Source of the DNA: Burkholderiaceae bacterium
GTDB taxonomy: Bacteria > Pseudomonadota > Gammaproteobacteria > Burkholderiales > Burkholderiaceae_B
DNA length: 64,000 nt
Reading direction: 5' to 3'
Assembly: GCA_030158305.1 (NCBI GenBank)
Contig: JAOATE010000061.1
Coordinates: 48,490-112,489 of the forward strand
Shown here: piece by piece, positions 8,745-16,995 of the stretch
Layout: each line of letters begins with the position of its first letter
Numbering within the stretch: position 1 is the first letter of the stretch
The notes under the pieces: generated by a model
The model's database searches: none
What the model was told of the DNA's origin: nothing
The model's input: the letters and a program-made list of their open reading frames with translations, nothing else
Translations under genes and position numbers: made by a program

Positions 8745-9071
8745 ATGACTGAAAGAAAGGTAAATGACCTAGGTGGACAGCCGGCTGGACCGGTCTGTCT
8801 CGACGAGCATCCCAGCACGCTGCACGAAAAGCGTGTGGATGCGCTGCAAAAGCTCCTGACAGGCGGAAAGCTTCAGGCCTTTACCTCCGACGCGATGCGC
8901 CGTGCCATTGAGTCCAACACCGAAGAAGACTACAAAAGCATGCTGTATTACGACAAATGGATCCGTGCCGTGCGCGATCTCGTCATCGAACAACAGTTAT
9001 TGACGGCTAAAGAAATCGATGACCGTATCGAAGTCTTGCGCGAGCGTTTTAAACAAAAGGGGACGCTATGA
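8745..9071 (+). CDS. Nitrile hydratase / thiocyanate hydrolase beta subunit, N-terminal half (ScnB-like)
   Basis: Small helical protein of 108 residues matching only the N-terminal half of a nitrile hydratase beta subunit. The segment SDAMRRAIESN corresponds to the conserved beta motif around the arginine that contacts the oxidised metal-centre cysteine, and EEDYKSMLYYDKWIRAV matches the following YY..W helix. In thiocyanate hydrolase and toyocamycin nitrile hydratase the beta chain is likewise split into two genes. Its stop overlaps the next start (ATGA at 9068-9071), so translation is coupled. NHase activators share this fold, so an activator role is an alternative; the conserved RRAIE arginine favours a structural subunit. 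No other activator candidate is in the operon. Confidence 0.78.
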   Translation: MTERKVNDLGGQPAGPVCLDEHPSTLHEKRVDALQKLLTGGKLQAFTSDAMRRAIESNTEEDYKSMLYYDKWIRAVRDLVIEQQLLTAKEIDDRIEVLRERFKQKGTL

Positions 9072-9391
9072 ACGCGATTGAGCCACGTCCAGGACGTGCC
9101 CTGCCCGCTGGCACACCCGTCATGATCCGCAAGCAGCCACCTGAAACACATTGCCGCACTCCCTTTTACTTGCGGGGTGCAGTCGGTGAAATCGCGGAGG
9201 TACGCGGATGCTTTCGAGACCCCTCTTTGCTCGCTTTCCACAAGCCTGGACTGCCGATGCGGGTGCTGTATCGCGTCCGCTTTAAACAAAAAGACGTCTG
9301 GCCCGAATACACAGGCGGCCCAAACGACACCGTCGTCGCAGACATTTTCGAGCACTGGATTGACCCAATCGCTGGAGTAAAAAAAGTATGA
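9068..9391 (+). CDS. Nitrile hydratase / thiocyanate hydrolase beta subunit, C-terminal SH3-like half (ScnA-like)
   Basis: Protein of 107 residues matching the SH3-like C-terminal half of nitrile hydratase beta. The THCRTPFYLRGAVGEI segment near residue 27 holds the arginines equivalent to those that hydrogen-bond the cysteine sulfenate. LYRVRFKQKDVWPEY corresponds to the conserved LYxVRFxxxxLW strand. ATGA overlaps join it to the genes on both sides (9068-9071 and 9388-9391), so the three subunits are probably made in fixed ratio. It would pair with the 8745 product to rebuild a full beta chain around the catalytic alpha-type subunit at 9388. Enzyme activity (nitrile, thiocyanate or another nitrile-like substrate) is not settled by sequence. 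Confidence 0.82.
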   Translation: MNAIEPRPGRALPAGTPVMIRKQPPETHCRTPFYLRGAVGEIAEVRGCFRDPSLLAFHKPGLPMRVLYRVRFKQKDVWPEYTGGPNDTVVADIFEHWIDPIAGVKKV

Positions 9392-10083
9392 GTACGTCAC
9401 ACGGCCATCACCATGACCATCACGATCATGATCATGATCACGACCACGATCATGCGCACGCACACCCTCATTCTCCGCCTGCTCCCGATGACGATGACCA
9501 GTACGATCGTTACGAGGTCTTGCTGCAAACTGCCATTCGTGAACTGCTGGATGAAAAAGGCATTATCACTGCGGATGAATTGCACAGACAGATTGACTAT
9601 CAGGACAGCTTGACGCCCGCCATTGGTGGAAAAATTGTCGCCAAAGCCTGGTTGGATCCTGTCTTTAAAAAGAAACTGCTGGCGGATCCCCTCAAGACGA
9701 TTAATGAGTCTTTTGAGCTCGACATCACCACACCGCTAGATCTCGTCGTCTTGGAAAATACGCCAACGGTCCATAACGTCGTGGTCTGCACGTTGTGCTC
9801 TTGCTACCCGCGTATGTTGCTGGGCATTCCACCGGCTTGGTACAAGTCGATCGACTATCGCTCACGCATTGTCGTCGAACCCCGTAAAGTGCTCGCTGAG
9901 TTTGGCACGCACTTACCGGAGAATGTCGAAGTACGCGTCTCGGACAGCACCGCGGACTTGAGATTTTTAGTGTTGCCTTATCAGCCTGCAGGCACCGAAG
10001 GTCTCAGTGAGGCCGAGCTGGCCGAGTTGGTCACGCGCGACTCAATGATCGGGACGTCCCTCCCTCTCAGCACAAAGGCTTAG
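9388..10083 (+). CDS. Nitrile hydratase alpha / thiocyanate hydrolase gamma-type catalytic subunit with His-rich N-terminal tail
   Basis: Metal-bearing subunit of 231 residues. The claw motif C134-T-L-C137-S-C139 has threonine after the first cysteine, the pattern of cobalt enzymes (nitrile hydratase and thiocyanate hydrolase); iron enzymes have serine there. PPAWYKSIDYRSRIVVEPR and the C-terminal LPYQPAGTEG stretch match the family. Two features are odd. Residues 5-28 hold 14 histidines alternating with aspartates, giving a strong metal-binding tail. And the residue after CSCYP is arginine (R142), where Co-type nitrile hydratases usually have tryptophan. It is the last gene of the three-gene operon, followed by a hairpin at 10126. 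The tail may gather or buffer cobalt/zinc for the active site; that is inference. Confidence 0.85.
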   Translation: MSTSHGHHHDHHDHDHDHDHDHAHAHPHSPPAPDDDDQYDRYEVLLQTAIRELLDEKGIITADELHRQIDYQDSLTPAIGGKIVAKAWLDPVFKKKLLADPLKTINESFELDITTPLDLVVLENTPTVHNVVVCTLCSCYPRMLLGIPPAWYKSIDYRSRIVVEPRKVLAEFGTHLPENVEVRVSDSTADLRFLVLPYQPAGTEGLSEAELAELVTRDSMIGTSLPLSTKA

Positions 10084-10125
10084 TGCTGCTCAGCGATCAA
10101 AAGCTGCGTTGAGTATGAAATGAGC

Positions 10126-10157
10126 AAAGAGCGACAACTGAGTTGTCGCTCTTTTTT
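10126..10157 (+). terminator. Strong terminator hairpin between the nitrile hydratase-like operon and phnE
   Basis: AAAGAGCGACAACT at 10126-10139 and AGTTGTCGCTCTTT at 10141-10154 are perfect inverted repeats around one G. A T-run follows on the plus strand, so the hairpin ends the operon at 8745-10083. It may also act for the converging phnE genes, though the minus-strand U-tract is weaker. Confidence 0.88.
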
Positions 10158-10944
10158 ATAGGATTTTTTGACGAATCCGTGTGATCACGATTTCGGCCAA
10201 AATCACAATCACAAAAATAGAAATCAAGATCACCGCCACGCGATCCCATTGAAAAAGATTGAGCGCCGTATCGAGCGCCATGCCAATACCTCCTGCTCCC
10301 ACCAAACCGAGGACAGCAGATTCTCTGACGTTGATATCCCAGCGCAACAACACAATTGACCAAAAAGCCGGCTTGATCTGCGGCCAGTAGCCATACTGAA
10401 TCAAGGCCCCTGTGCTGGCGCCGACTGACGTGAGCGCCTCAATCGAGCCGCGTTGCGCCTCTTCAACGGACTCACCCACCAACTTACCGACAAAACCAAT
10501 AGAACGAAAAGCAATCGCCATCGTCCCCGCAAGCGGTCCAGGACCAAAAATCGCAATGAACAAGAGCGCCCAGACCAAAGAGTTGACCGAGCGACTCGAC
10601 ACCAACACCAGACGCGCGAGGGTATTGATCAGACGGTTAGGAGTCAGGTTATTGGCCGCCAGCAGCCCGATGGGGACAGCTAAAAGAACAGAAATGATTG
10701 TGCCGAGTGAGGCGATATGGATGGTTTCAATGAGCGCGTCATGCACCGAACCTGAGTAATGTGCCCAATCCACCGGCCACATCCGTCCAAACAAGTCTGC
10801 CATTTGTTCCGGAGCATCCAGCAAGAACTCAGGAATCACCTCTACCTGACGAATCGACTGGACCACTGCCGCCACAAATAAAAAATAAAAGCCAAACCGC
10901 ACCAGACGTTGACTCAGCGAATAGCGTTCCCAGACCCTGTTCAT
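10156..10944 (-). CDS. phnE: PhnE-type ABC transporter permease (second)
   Basis: Inner-membrane permease of 262 residues with about six hydrophobic segments, of the phosphonate/phosphite (PhnE) family. The cytoplasmic EAA-type loop is EEAQRGSIEALTSVGAS, followed by WDINVRESAVLGLVGAGGIG, which is typical of PhnE. Its start overlaps the stop of the preceding phnE by 4 bases, so the order of transcription is phnD, phnC, phnE, phnE. Two different permeases probably form a heterodimer. No C-P lyase (phnG-phnM), phosphonatase or ptxD gene is in the window, so phosphonate may not be the substrate. Confidence 0.86.
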   Translation of the reverse strand: MNRVWERYSLSQRLVRFGFYFLFVAAVVQSIRQVEVIPEFLLDAPEQMADLFGRMWPVDWAHYSGSVHDALIETIHIASLGTIISVLLAVPIGLLAANNLTPNRLINTLARLVLVSSRSVNSLVWALLFIAIFGPGPLAGTMAIAFRSIGFVGKLVGESVEEAQRGSIEALTSVGASTGALIQYGYWPQIKPAFWSIVLLRWDINVRESAVLGLVGAGGIGMALDTALNLFQWDRVAVILISIFVIVILAEIVITRIRQKIL

Positions 10945-11816
10945 GGCGTCCCCTTCGAGCCCGGTAAAGTGGTAGAAGGCTTACCTCTGAACAGCTCAGC
11001 AATCGTCAGGTTATCCAAAAATACCCGTCGAATCACATTGGCGAGCAACTCACCCAACATGATGAGCGTAATGATGCTGATCAAAATCGCACAAACATAG
11101 TCGTAGTCAAAGCGCTGGAAGGCCGAAAACAATGTGCCACCGATACCGCCTGCGCCGACGATTCCCACCATGGTCGAGTTTCGAAGGTTGGAATCGAACT
11201 GATAGGTGCAAAAACCGATAAACCGCGGAAACACTTGAGGCAAGACCGAAAAGATAATGACATTGGCAAACGAGGCACCCGTAGCGCGGACTGCCTCAAC
11301 TTGCTTGAGAGAAATTTCCTCGATCGACTCAGTAAATAGTTTGCCGATAAAACCAATCGACGCTACGGTCAGAGCCAAAATACCGGCCAGCGCACCGAAC
11401 CCGACGGCTTTGACGAACAAGATCGCGACGATCACCGGATGCAAGGCACGACAAAACGCCACGATCGTGCGCGCCGGCCAAGAAGCCCAACCGGGCATCA
11501 GATTACGCGCACCCAGCAAACCAAGGGGTAAGGCGAGAAAGATACCAAGCGTAGAGGCTAGCACCGCAATTTCAAGACTCTCTGACAAGCCTTTGATCAG
11601 CAGGTTATACCGCTCGAAATTCGGAGGGAACATTCGGTTGAGAAATGTGCCCGCATGACCTAAACCCGCAACAAACCGGGCTAGCGTCACATCTAGCTGC
11701 AAGCTTGCATAGATGACATACAACACACCCACCAGCAAGCCAAGCCTTGCCTTGAGAGACATGGAAAAAGGTTTAGGGTGCGCACGCAGTGCGCCGGAAG
11801 AGGTCGCCGTCGTCAT
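10941..11816 (-). CDS. phnE: PhnE-type ABC transporter permease (first)
   Basis: PhnE-family permease of 291 residues, longer than its partner because of an N-terminal extension of about 20 polar residues ([16 protein letters not shown]). The EAA loop is [17 protein letters not shown] and the downstream [20 protein letters not shown] matches the family. It overlaps phnC upstream (start at 11816, phnC stop at 11813) and the second phnE downstream by 4 bases, so translation is coupled. It should form the channel with the other permease, powered by PhnC. Confidence 0.87.
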   Translation of the reverse strand: MTTATSSGALRAHPKPFSMSLKARLGLLVGVLYVIYASLQLDVTLARFVAGLGHAGTFLNRMFPPNFERYNLLIKGLSESLEIAVLASTLGIFLALPLGLLGARNLMPGWASWPARTIVAFCRALHPVIVAILFVKAVGFGALAGILALTVASIGFIGKLFTESIEEISLKQVEAVRATGASFANVIIFSVLPQVFPRFIGFCTYQFDSNLRNSTMVGIVGAGGIGGTLFSAFQRFDYDYVCAILISIITLIMLGELLANVIRRVFLDNLTIAELFRGKPSTTLPGSKGTP

Positions 11817-12583
11817 ACGATCCAGGACTCGCCGCCGTAAATTCTTTTGAGCATCCCATGATCTAGCCCAGCTGCGGGGCCATCATAGACCACCTCCCCG
11901 CCAGACATTCCGATCAGCCGCGTGGCATAACGCTTTGCGAGCTCCACATCGTGCATATTAATGATCACCGGGATTTGCTGAGCCTGCGCTTGGGCGGTCA
12001 GCAACTCCATAATCTCGACCGATGTTTTGGGATCCAAGGAGGACGTTGGCTCATCAGCCAATAAAATAGCCGGAGCTTGCATCAGTGCGCGGGCAATACC
12101 CACACGCTGACGCTGTCCACCCGATAAAGCATCGGCGCGTTGGCTGGCAAAATCTCCCAGACCGACCGTATCGAGATAGCGATAGGCTTGCTCGATATCC
12201 TCAGCACTGAAACTGCGAAACCACGCTTTCCAAGCAGACAAATAACCTAGCCTGCCGGTCAACAGATTTTCCATCACAGTCAAGCGTTCGACCAGGTTGT
12301 ACTCTTGAAAAACCATACCGATGTGACGTCGAGCGTGACGCAGAGACGCTCCCCGTACCCGCGTCAAGTCGATACTGCCCTGAGCGGTATTGAGGATGAT
12401 GTTTCCGGCGGAGGGCTCAACCAAACGATTGATGCAGCGCAGCAAGGTGCTTTTACCGGTCCCGGAAGGACCGATGATCGCCGTCACCTCTTGACCTGAA
12501 ATTTCCAGGTCAATGCCTTTTAAAACAGGGTGGCCCGCCCGATAAGACTTGACCAACCCTTTAATGCTCAATGCTGCAGCCAT
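11813..12583 (-). CDS. phnC: PhnC-type ABC transporter ATP-binding protein
   Basis: ATPase subunit of 256 residues. Walker A is GPSGTGKST at residues 38-46, the signature is [15 protein letters not shown] and Walker B is [31 protein letters not shown] after the Q-loop is typical of PhnC proteins. It starts 5 bases after the phnD stop and overlaps phnE by 4 bases. It couples ATP hydrolysis to uptake of the ligand caught by PhnD. The family handles phosphonates, phosphite and hypophosphite, and also ligands not yet assigned. Confidence 0.9.
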   Translation of the reverse strand: MAAALSIKGLVKSYRAGHPVLKGIDLEISGQEVTAIIGPSGTGKSTLLRCINRLVEPSAGNIILNTAQGSIDLTRVRGASLRHARRHIGMVFQEYNLVERLTVMENLLTGRLGYLSAWKAWFRSFSAEDIEQAYRYLDTVGLGDFASQRADALSGGQRQRVGIARALMQAPAILLADEPTSSLDPKTSVEIMELLTAQAQAQQIPVIINMHDVELAKRYATRLIGMSGGEVVYDGPAAGLDHGMLKRIYGGESWIV

Positions 12584-12588
12584 AAAAC

Positions 12589-13599
12589 CTACTTACCTTT
12601 TGCTTTTGCTTTTGCTTTCTCGGCCTCACGGTCGTAGGCGGCACGGTTGAATTTTTCACCACCGGCCTCGGCGACTTCACGCACAATCGCCCAATCCTTT
12701 GCATAGGTCACAGGATAGAAGCGGTCAGCGCCATCAAAGGCTTTTTGCATTGCAGCTGGGTAACGGTAGTCATAAAAACATGCCAACATTTTGTCCCGGA
12801 AGCCTGGCTCAAGATCATGCGCGTAGGCGAAGGATGACGTTGGGAATTTGGGGCTCGTGTACAAAATACGGAAATCGTCTTTGTTGATCTGACCGCGCGC
12901 CGCCATCCGGTAAAACACGTCCGATGCCACTGCAGCGCCATCGTAGTCACCAGATTTCACACCCATCACGGACTGATCATGCTTACCTGAAAACAAGATT
13001 TTGTAATCTTTTTCAGGGGCAAGTCCTTGCTTGGGGAATAGCGCCATGGGTGCCATGTGACCGGAATTCGAAGAAGGTGAAGTGTGCGCGACTTTTTTAC
13101 CTTTCATATCCGCCATTGACTGAAAGGGGCTGTCTTTCTTGACGATAAAAATCAAGTTGTAGCCCTGGAAACCGTCTGCAGTGCCTTTGACAGCAAAGGG
13201 TACGGCACCCGCTATGTTGACTGCGAACGCGGTTGGGCCGGTAGAAAAGCCACCCACGTGCAATCGGCCGGAGCGCATGGCTTCGATTTCAGCGGCATTG
13301 CTCTGCACTTGATAAAACACCACACGTTTGCCTGTGCACTGCGCCAGATGCTTGGTAAAGGGAGTGAAAATCTCCTCGTATACCGCAGGATCTTCGACTG
13401 GCGTATAGGTAAACACTAAGGTGGAAGGCGTCTTGAGCTTTGCTTTGTCGGTTGGCGTGTCTGCCACCATGTCTTTGTTTGCATCACAGTACAACGCGTC
13501 CAAGTCTCCCCGATTAGGGCATGCCTGAGCCAGGCTGACGCTAGTCAACCCCATGGTCAGGGTGGCGAGACCCGCAGAAACAAGCAGGGATAATTTCAT
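12589..13599 (-). CDS. phnD: PhnD-like periplasmic binding protein of a phosphonate/phosphite-type ABC importer
   Basis: Periplasmic binding protein of 336 residues, starting at the ATG ending at 13599. A longer in-frame reading to 13905 lies inside the Nudix gene and is rejected. Signal peptide about residues 1-24 (ends SVSLA). The mature N-terminus has C27 and C38 flanking an EF-loop-like DANKDMVAD at 39-47, ahead of the PhnD core ([19 protein letters not shown]). [11 protein letters not shown] near the hinge and [15 protein letters not shown] are PhnD-type ligand-site segments. The C-terminus is a lysine/alanine tail ([10 protein letters not shown]). First gene of the importer operon, divergent from the Nudix gene at 13697. 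The ligand is probably a phosphorus oxyanion or organophosphonate but is unproven. Confidence 0.87.
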   Translation of the reverse strand: MKLSLLVSAGLATLTMGLTSVSLAQACPNRGDLDALYCDANKDMVADTPTDKAKLKTPSTLVFTYTPVEDPAVYEEIFTPFTKHLAQCTGKRVVFYQVQSNAAEIEAMRSGRLHVGGFSTGPTAFAVNIAGAVPFAVKGTADGFQGYNLIFIVKKDSPFQSMADMKGKKVAHTSPSSNSGHMAPMALFPKQGLAPEKDYKILFSGKHDQSVMGVKSGDYDGAAVASDVFYRMAARGQINKDDFRILYTSPKFPTSSFAYAHDLEPGFRDKMLACFYDYRYPAAMQKAFDGADRFYPVTYAKDWAIVREVAEAGGEKFNRAAYDREAEKAKAKAKGK

Positions 13600-13696
13600 A
13601 ATTAGTCTCCAATACGCGCTGAATCGACGCGCAATGATAAAGTGTGACTGGAATATATACTCTAAAGCTACCCTTTGTAACTGCTCGTTTTCCTTT

Positions 13697-15376
13697 ATGA
13701 CCATGAATCCTACCCCAGCCGTTCCCCGCCCCGCCGCCACCGTTATTCTCGCGCGCAATGTCAGTGATGGCATCGAAGTGTTCATGATGGAGCGGACCAC
13801 GGCCGTAGAGTTTGCCAAGGGCATGCATGTTTTCCCAGGTGGCGCGCTGGATCGCGCGGACCACCATCCTGAGATCGCCTCTCTTTGTATCGGTCTGGAC
13901 GACAAAGCGGCCAGCGAGACGCTCGGGATTGAGCAAGGCGGTCTCGCCTACTGGATCGCCGCGATCAGAGAATGTTTTGAAGAGTCGGGCTTGCTGCTTG
14001 GCTACCGCGGTAGCGATCAGCTCCTGCAATTGGCGGCGGATGAGGCGGAACGCTTGGCAGCGCTGCGGGTAGAGATGGCGCAGAGCAAAATGTCCTTTAT
14101 GGATATTTTGCGGCAAGAACAGGTGAAAGCGGCCACTGACCGTATCGCCTATTACAGCCATTGGGTGACCCAAGCAGGACGCCCTAGACGCTACGACACA
14201 CGCTTTTTTGTGGCCCAAGCCCCTGAGGGACAAACAGCGCTACAAGACAATCATGAAACAGTTGGGCAGCTCTGGGTTCGTCCCGATCAAGCCATTGACT
14301 TGCATCGCGCGGGTACTCTTAACCTGATGTTTCCCACGATTAAAACCCTTGAGAGTCTGGCCCCATTTAAATGTGTTGAGGAGCTGCTGGAGTACGCGCG
14401 CAAACCTCGTCCCAAACAGGTGATGGCACCCGTGACAGGGGTCGACCGCTCAGGCGCCTCGCACCCTTTGATTCCGGGCGACTTTGCCTACGCTGAAATT
14501 AAAAAACTCGACCCTGACAATCAGGGTGCGTGCTGTTCTTATATCCAGCCGGGTCATCCCGTCCAGATCGGACAGGAGGTCTTACGCCTGACTGCGGCCA
14601 ACCCCGGCATGATGACGGGGCCCGGTACCAACAGTTATCTGATCGGCAATGCCGCACAAGGCGTCGCTGTCATCGATCCCGGTCCATTGCTCGACGCGCA
14701 CATTGATGCCCTGATCGCAGCGGCACCCGGACCGATTCGCTGGATTTTGTGTACGCATACGCACCTGGATCACTCGCCCGCGGCGGCCTTGCTCAAGCAA
14801 CGCACGGGGGCAACAGTCTATGGCATGCCCGCACCCGCTTTTCCCAATCAGGATCAGGACTTCAAGCCCGATCACGTCTTGACGCACAACGAGCGGCTTG
14901 ACATTGCGGGCCACACCCTTCGCGTCATTCATACGCCTGGCCACGCCTCCAATCAAGTTTGTTTTTTACTCGAGTCCCAAAACCTCTTGTTTACTGGCGA
15001 TCACATCATGCAAGGCTCCACGGTGGTCATCAGCCCTCCAGATGGCAACATGATTGAGTATCTGGCCTCTTTGCGATTGCTACTTGATTACAAAATAGAC
15101 TACTTGGCACCGGGCCATGGTTTCCTGATGGACAAACCTGCCGAAAACGTTGACCGCATTTTGATTCATAGACAAGAACGTGAAAACAAAGTGATGGCTG
15201 CACTCAAGCGCGCGGGACAACCTGCCTCGCTTGAAGAGCTGGTCACACTCGCTTATGCGGATACCCCCGAGCGCCTGCACGCTGTTGCACAAAAGTCCTT
15301 GTTGGCGCATTTGGAAAAACTACGCACCGAAGCACGAGCCGTTCTGAACGATAGTCTTTGGAGCCTCGCGCCCTAA
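13697..15376 (+). CDS. Nudix hydrolase fused to metallo-beta-lactamase-fold hydrolase
   Basis: Two-domain protein of 559 residues from the ATG at 13697; the in-frame extension to 13553 overlaps phnD and is not family-like. The Nudix domain covers about residues 10-250: FPGGALD at 46-52 and RECFEESGLLL at 91-101 give the Nudix box with an insertion of about 30 residues. The MBL-fold domain follows from about 290: THTHLDHS at 353-360, HTPGHASNQ, FTGDHIM and APGHG supply the metal ligands. The C-terminal part resembles the winged helix of LACTB2-like nucleases/thioesterases. The Nudix half may cleave CoA or nucleotide derivatives and the MBL half a thioester or RNA. Both active sites look intact. 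The substrate is not known. Confidence 0.87.
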   Translation: MTMNPTPAVPRPAATVILARNVSDGIEVFMMERTTAVEFAKGMHVFPGGALDRADHHPEIASLCIGLDDKAASETLGIEQGGLAYWIAAIRECFEESGLLLGYRGSDQLLQLAADEAERLAALRVEMAQSKMSFMDILRQEQVKAATDRIAYYSHWVTQAGRPRRYDTRFFVAQAPEGQTALQDNHETVGQLWVRPDQAIDLHRAGTLNLMFPTIKTLESLAPFKCVEELLEYARKPRPKQVMAPVTGVDRSGASHPLIPGDFAYAEIKKLDPDNQGACCSYIQPGHPVQIGQEVLRLTAANPGMMTGPGTNSYLIGNAAQGVAVIDPGPLLDAHIDALIAAAPGPIRWILCTHTHLDHSPAAALLKQRTGATVYGMPAPAFPNQDQDFKPDHVLTHNERLDIAGHTLRVIHTPGHASNQVCFLLESQNLLFTGDHIMQGSTVVISPPDGNMIEYLASLRLLLDYKIDYLAPGHGFLMDKPAENVDRILIHRQERENKVMAALKRAGQPASLEELVTLAYADTPERLHAVAQKSLLAHLEKLRTEARAVLNDSLWSLAP

Positions 15377-15414
15377 TTCGACCCGACATCGCCGCACATC
15401 TTTTTAGAGCCCTT

Positions 15415-16995
15415 ATGGATCGCCGCACTTTTCTCACGACAACAGGGACCACCGTTGGCCTGTTGAGTACGCCATTCAAGCTGTCCGCACAAACACCGAA
15501 CCTGAGCTTTCGCTGGGTGCCATCGACGGACCTCTCGGTGCTGGACCCAGTTTTTACAACAGCAGCGATTACTGCCTGTCATGCGATGCAGGTGTTCGAC
15601 ACGCTGTTTGGCCTGGACGCCCAATATCAGCCTCAACCACAAATGCTGAAGGAGGTTGTCGTCAGCGAGAATCTGCTGCAGTGGACACTCACCTTGCGCC
15701 CAGAGTTGCGCTTTCATGATGGCAGTCCCGTCGTGGCTCAGGATGCTGTGGCCAGTCTAAAGCGGTTTGGCAAACGTAATTTGCTGGGTCAGACACTCTT
15801 TAGTCTGGTGACCGAGATTGTGGCCAACGACACCACCACACTCACCCTTACTCTCAGCAGACCGTTTTCCCTACTCCCTTACACCCTCGCCTCAGCGTCT
15901 GCTTCCATCATGCCTGAGCGTTTGGCCAACACACCCGACAATGTCGCGATCAAAGAAATGGTCGGGAGTGGTCCATTCCGATTTTTACCCGAGCAATGGG
16001 TCTCTGGCTCTAAAGTTGAATACGCCAAAGCCACTCACTATGTCCCGCGTGCCGAAGGGATTGCCAGCAACACTGCGGGGCCGAAGGTCGCGCATATCGA
16101 TGCGCTCAAATGGCTCATCATCCCCGATCGCGCCACCGCCGTGGCGGCGCTTCAAAACAACGAAGTCGATGGTATCGAGCTCGTCGACAATGACTTCATT
16201 CCGATGCTGCGCAAAAACCCACGCATCGAATTGATCAAAAGCGCGTTACCTTCGATTTTCATCATGCGGTTCAATCATCTGCACGCGCCTTTTGACAACG
16301 TAGAAATGCGTCGCGCTATTCTGTCCGTCATCAGTCAGTCCGACTTCATGATGGCCGCCAATGGCGCGGATTTTCCCGAATACTGGAATGCGCAATGCGG
16401 TGTCTTTGCGCCAGGCACGCCGATGGCCTCTGAGGCTGGCATGGAAAAGCTCAATGGCAAGCGCGACATGGGACGCGCGCGCAAACTGATTAAAGAAGCG
16501 GGCTACAAGGGCGAAACGATCGTGATTCTGGACCCGGTCGATGCCGCGCCTTATCACGCCTGCGCGTTGGTTACTGAAGATTTATTCAAGCAGCTGGGTC
16601 TCAAGACTGAATTGCGACCGATGAATTGGGGCACCTATTTACAGCGTCGCAACAATCAAGAACCTCCACAAGCTGGCGGCTGGAATGTGGCCTTTACTGC
16701 ACTCACAGGTACAAGCAATCTAGATCCCGCCTCAAATCTTGGTATGCGTGGAACCGGCAAACAAGGTTGGTTTGGCTGGCCAACCAACCCTACGCTGGAA
16801 GCCTTGAGGATGGATTGGTTTTTTGCGGACAGCCTGCAAGCCCGACAAAAAATCTGCCAGGCCATTCAAGTCGAGGTACTGAATCAGGTCCCTTATATTC
16901 CGCTCGGCGCAAACTACAACCTCAGTGCGATCAGAAAAAACTGGCAACACTTTCAGTCTCAGGGACCCGTTTTTTACACCGTACGGTCCACCTGA
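15415..16995 (+). CDS. ABC transporter substrate-binding protein, family 5 (DppA/OppA type)
   Basis: Periplasmic peptide/nickel-type binding protein, 526 residues from the ATG at 15415. An upstream in-frame start at 15358 overlaps the Nudix-MBL gene and would hide the signal. The N-terminus MDRRTFLTTTGTTVGLLS has an arginine pair and a hydrophobic stretch like a Tat or Sec leader. Family signs are LDPVFTTAAITACHAMQVFDTL, LRFHDGSPVVAQDAVASLKRF and MVGSGPFRF. No dpp permease or ATPase is adjacent, so it is an orphan or serves a transporter elsewhere. Its last 22 bases overlap the end of the converging RND gene. Confidence 0.89.
   Translation: MDRRTFLTTTGTTVGLLSTPFKLSAQTPNLSFRWVPSTDLSVLDPVFTTAAITACHAMQVFDTLFGLDAQYQPQPQMLKEVVVSENLLQWTLTLRPELRFHDGSPVVAQDAVASLKRFGKRNLLGQTLFSLVTEIVANDTTTLTLTLSRPFSLLPYTLASASASIMPERLANTPDNVAIKEMVGSGPFRFLPEQWVSGSKVEYAKATHYVPRAEGIASNTAGPKVAHIDALKWLIIPDRATAVAALQNNEVDGIELVDNDFIPMLRKNPRIELIKSALPSIFIMRFNHLHAPFDNVEMRRAILSVISQSDFMMAANGADFPEYWNAQCGVFAPGTPMASEAGMEKLNGKRDMGRARKLIKEAGYKGETIVILDPVDAAPYHACALVTEDLFKQLGLKTELRPMNWGTYLQRRNNQEPPQAGGWNVAFTALTGTSNLDPASNLGMRGTGKQGWFGWPTNPTLEALRMDWFFADSLQARQKICQAIQVEVLNQVPYIPLGANYNLSAIRKNWQHFQSQGPVFYTVRST

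Noticed and set aside
9410..9475. CAT/GAT/CAC repeat resembling a short tandem repeat or CRISPR-like array
   Set aside because: It is in frame with the metal subunit gene and encodes the His/Asp tail; there are no spacer units.
9413..9613. Open frame rich in Thr/Ile/Met inside the metal subunit gene
   Set aside because: It is a frame shadow caused by the CAT/GAT repeat, with no ribosome site of its own.
13553..13696. N-terminal extension of the Nudix-MBL protein
   Set aside because: It overlaps the phnD start and promoter region and has no similarity to Nudix proteins.
13600..13905. Long N-terminal extension of PhnD reaching 13905
   Set aside because: It lies antisense within the Nudix gene, lacks signal character, and the ATG ending at 13599 begins a normal signal peptide.
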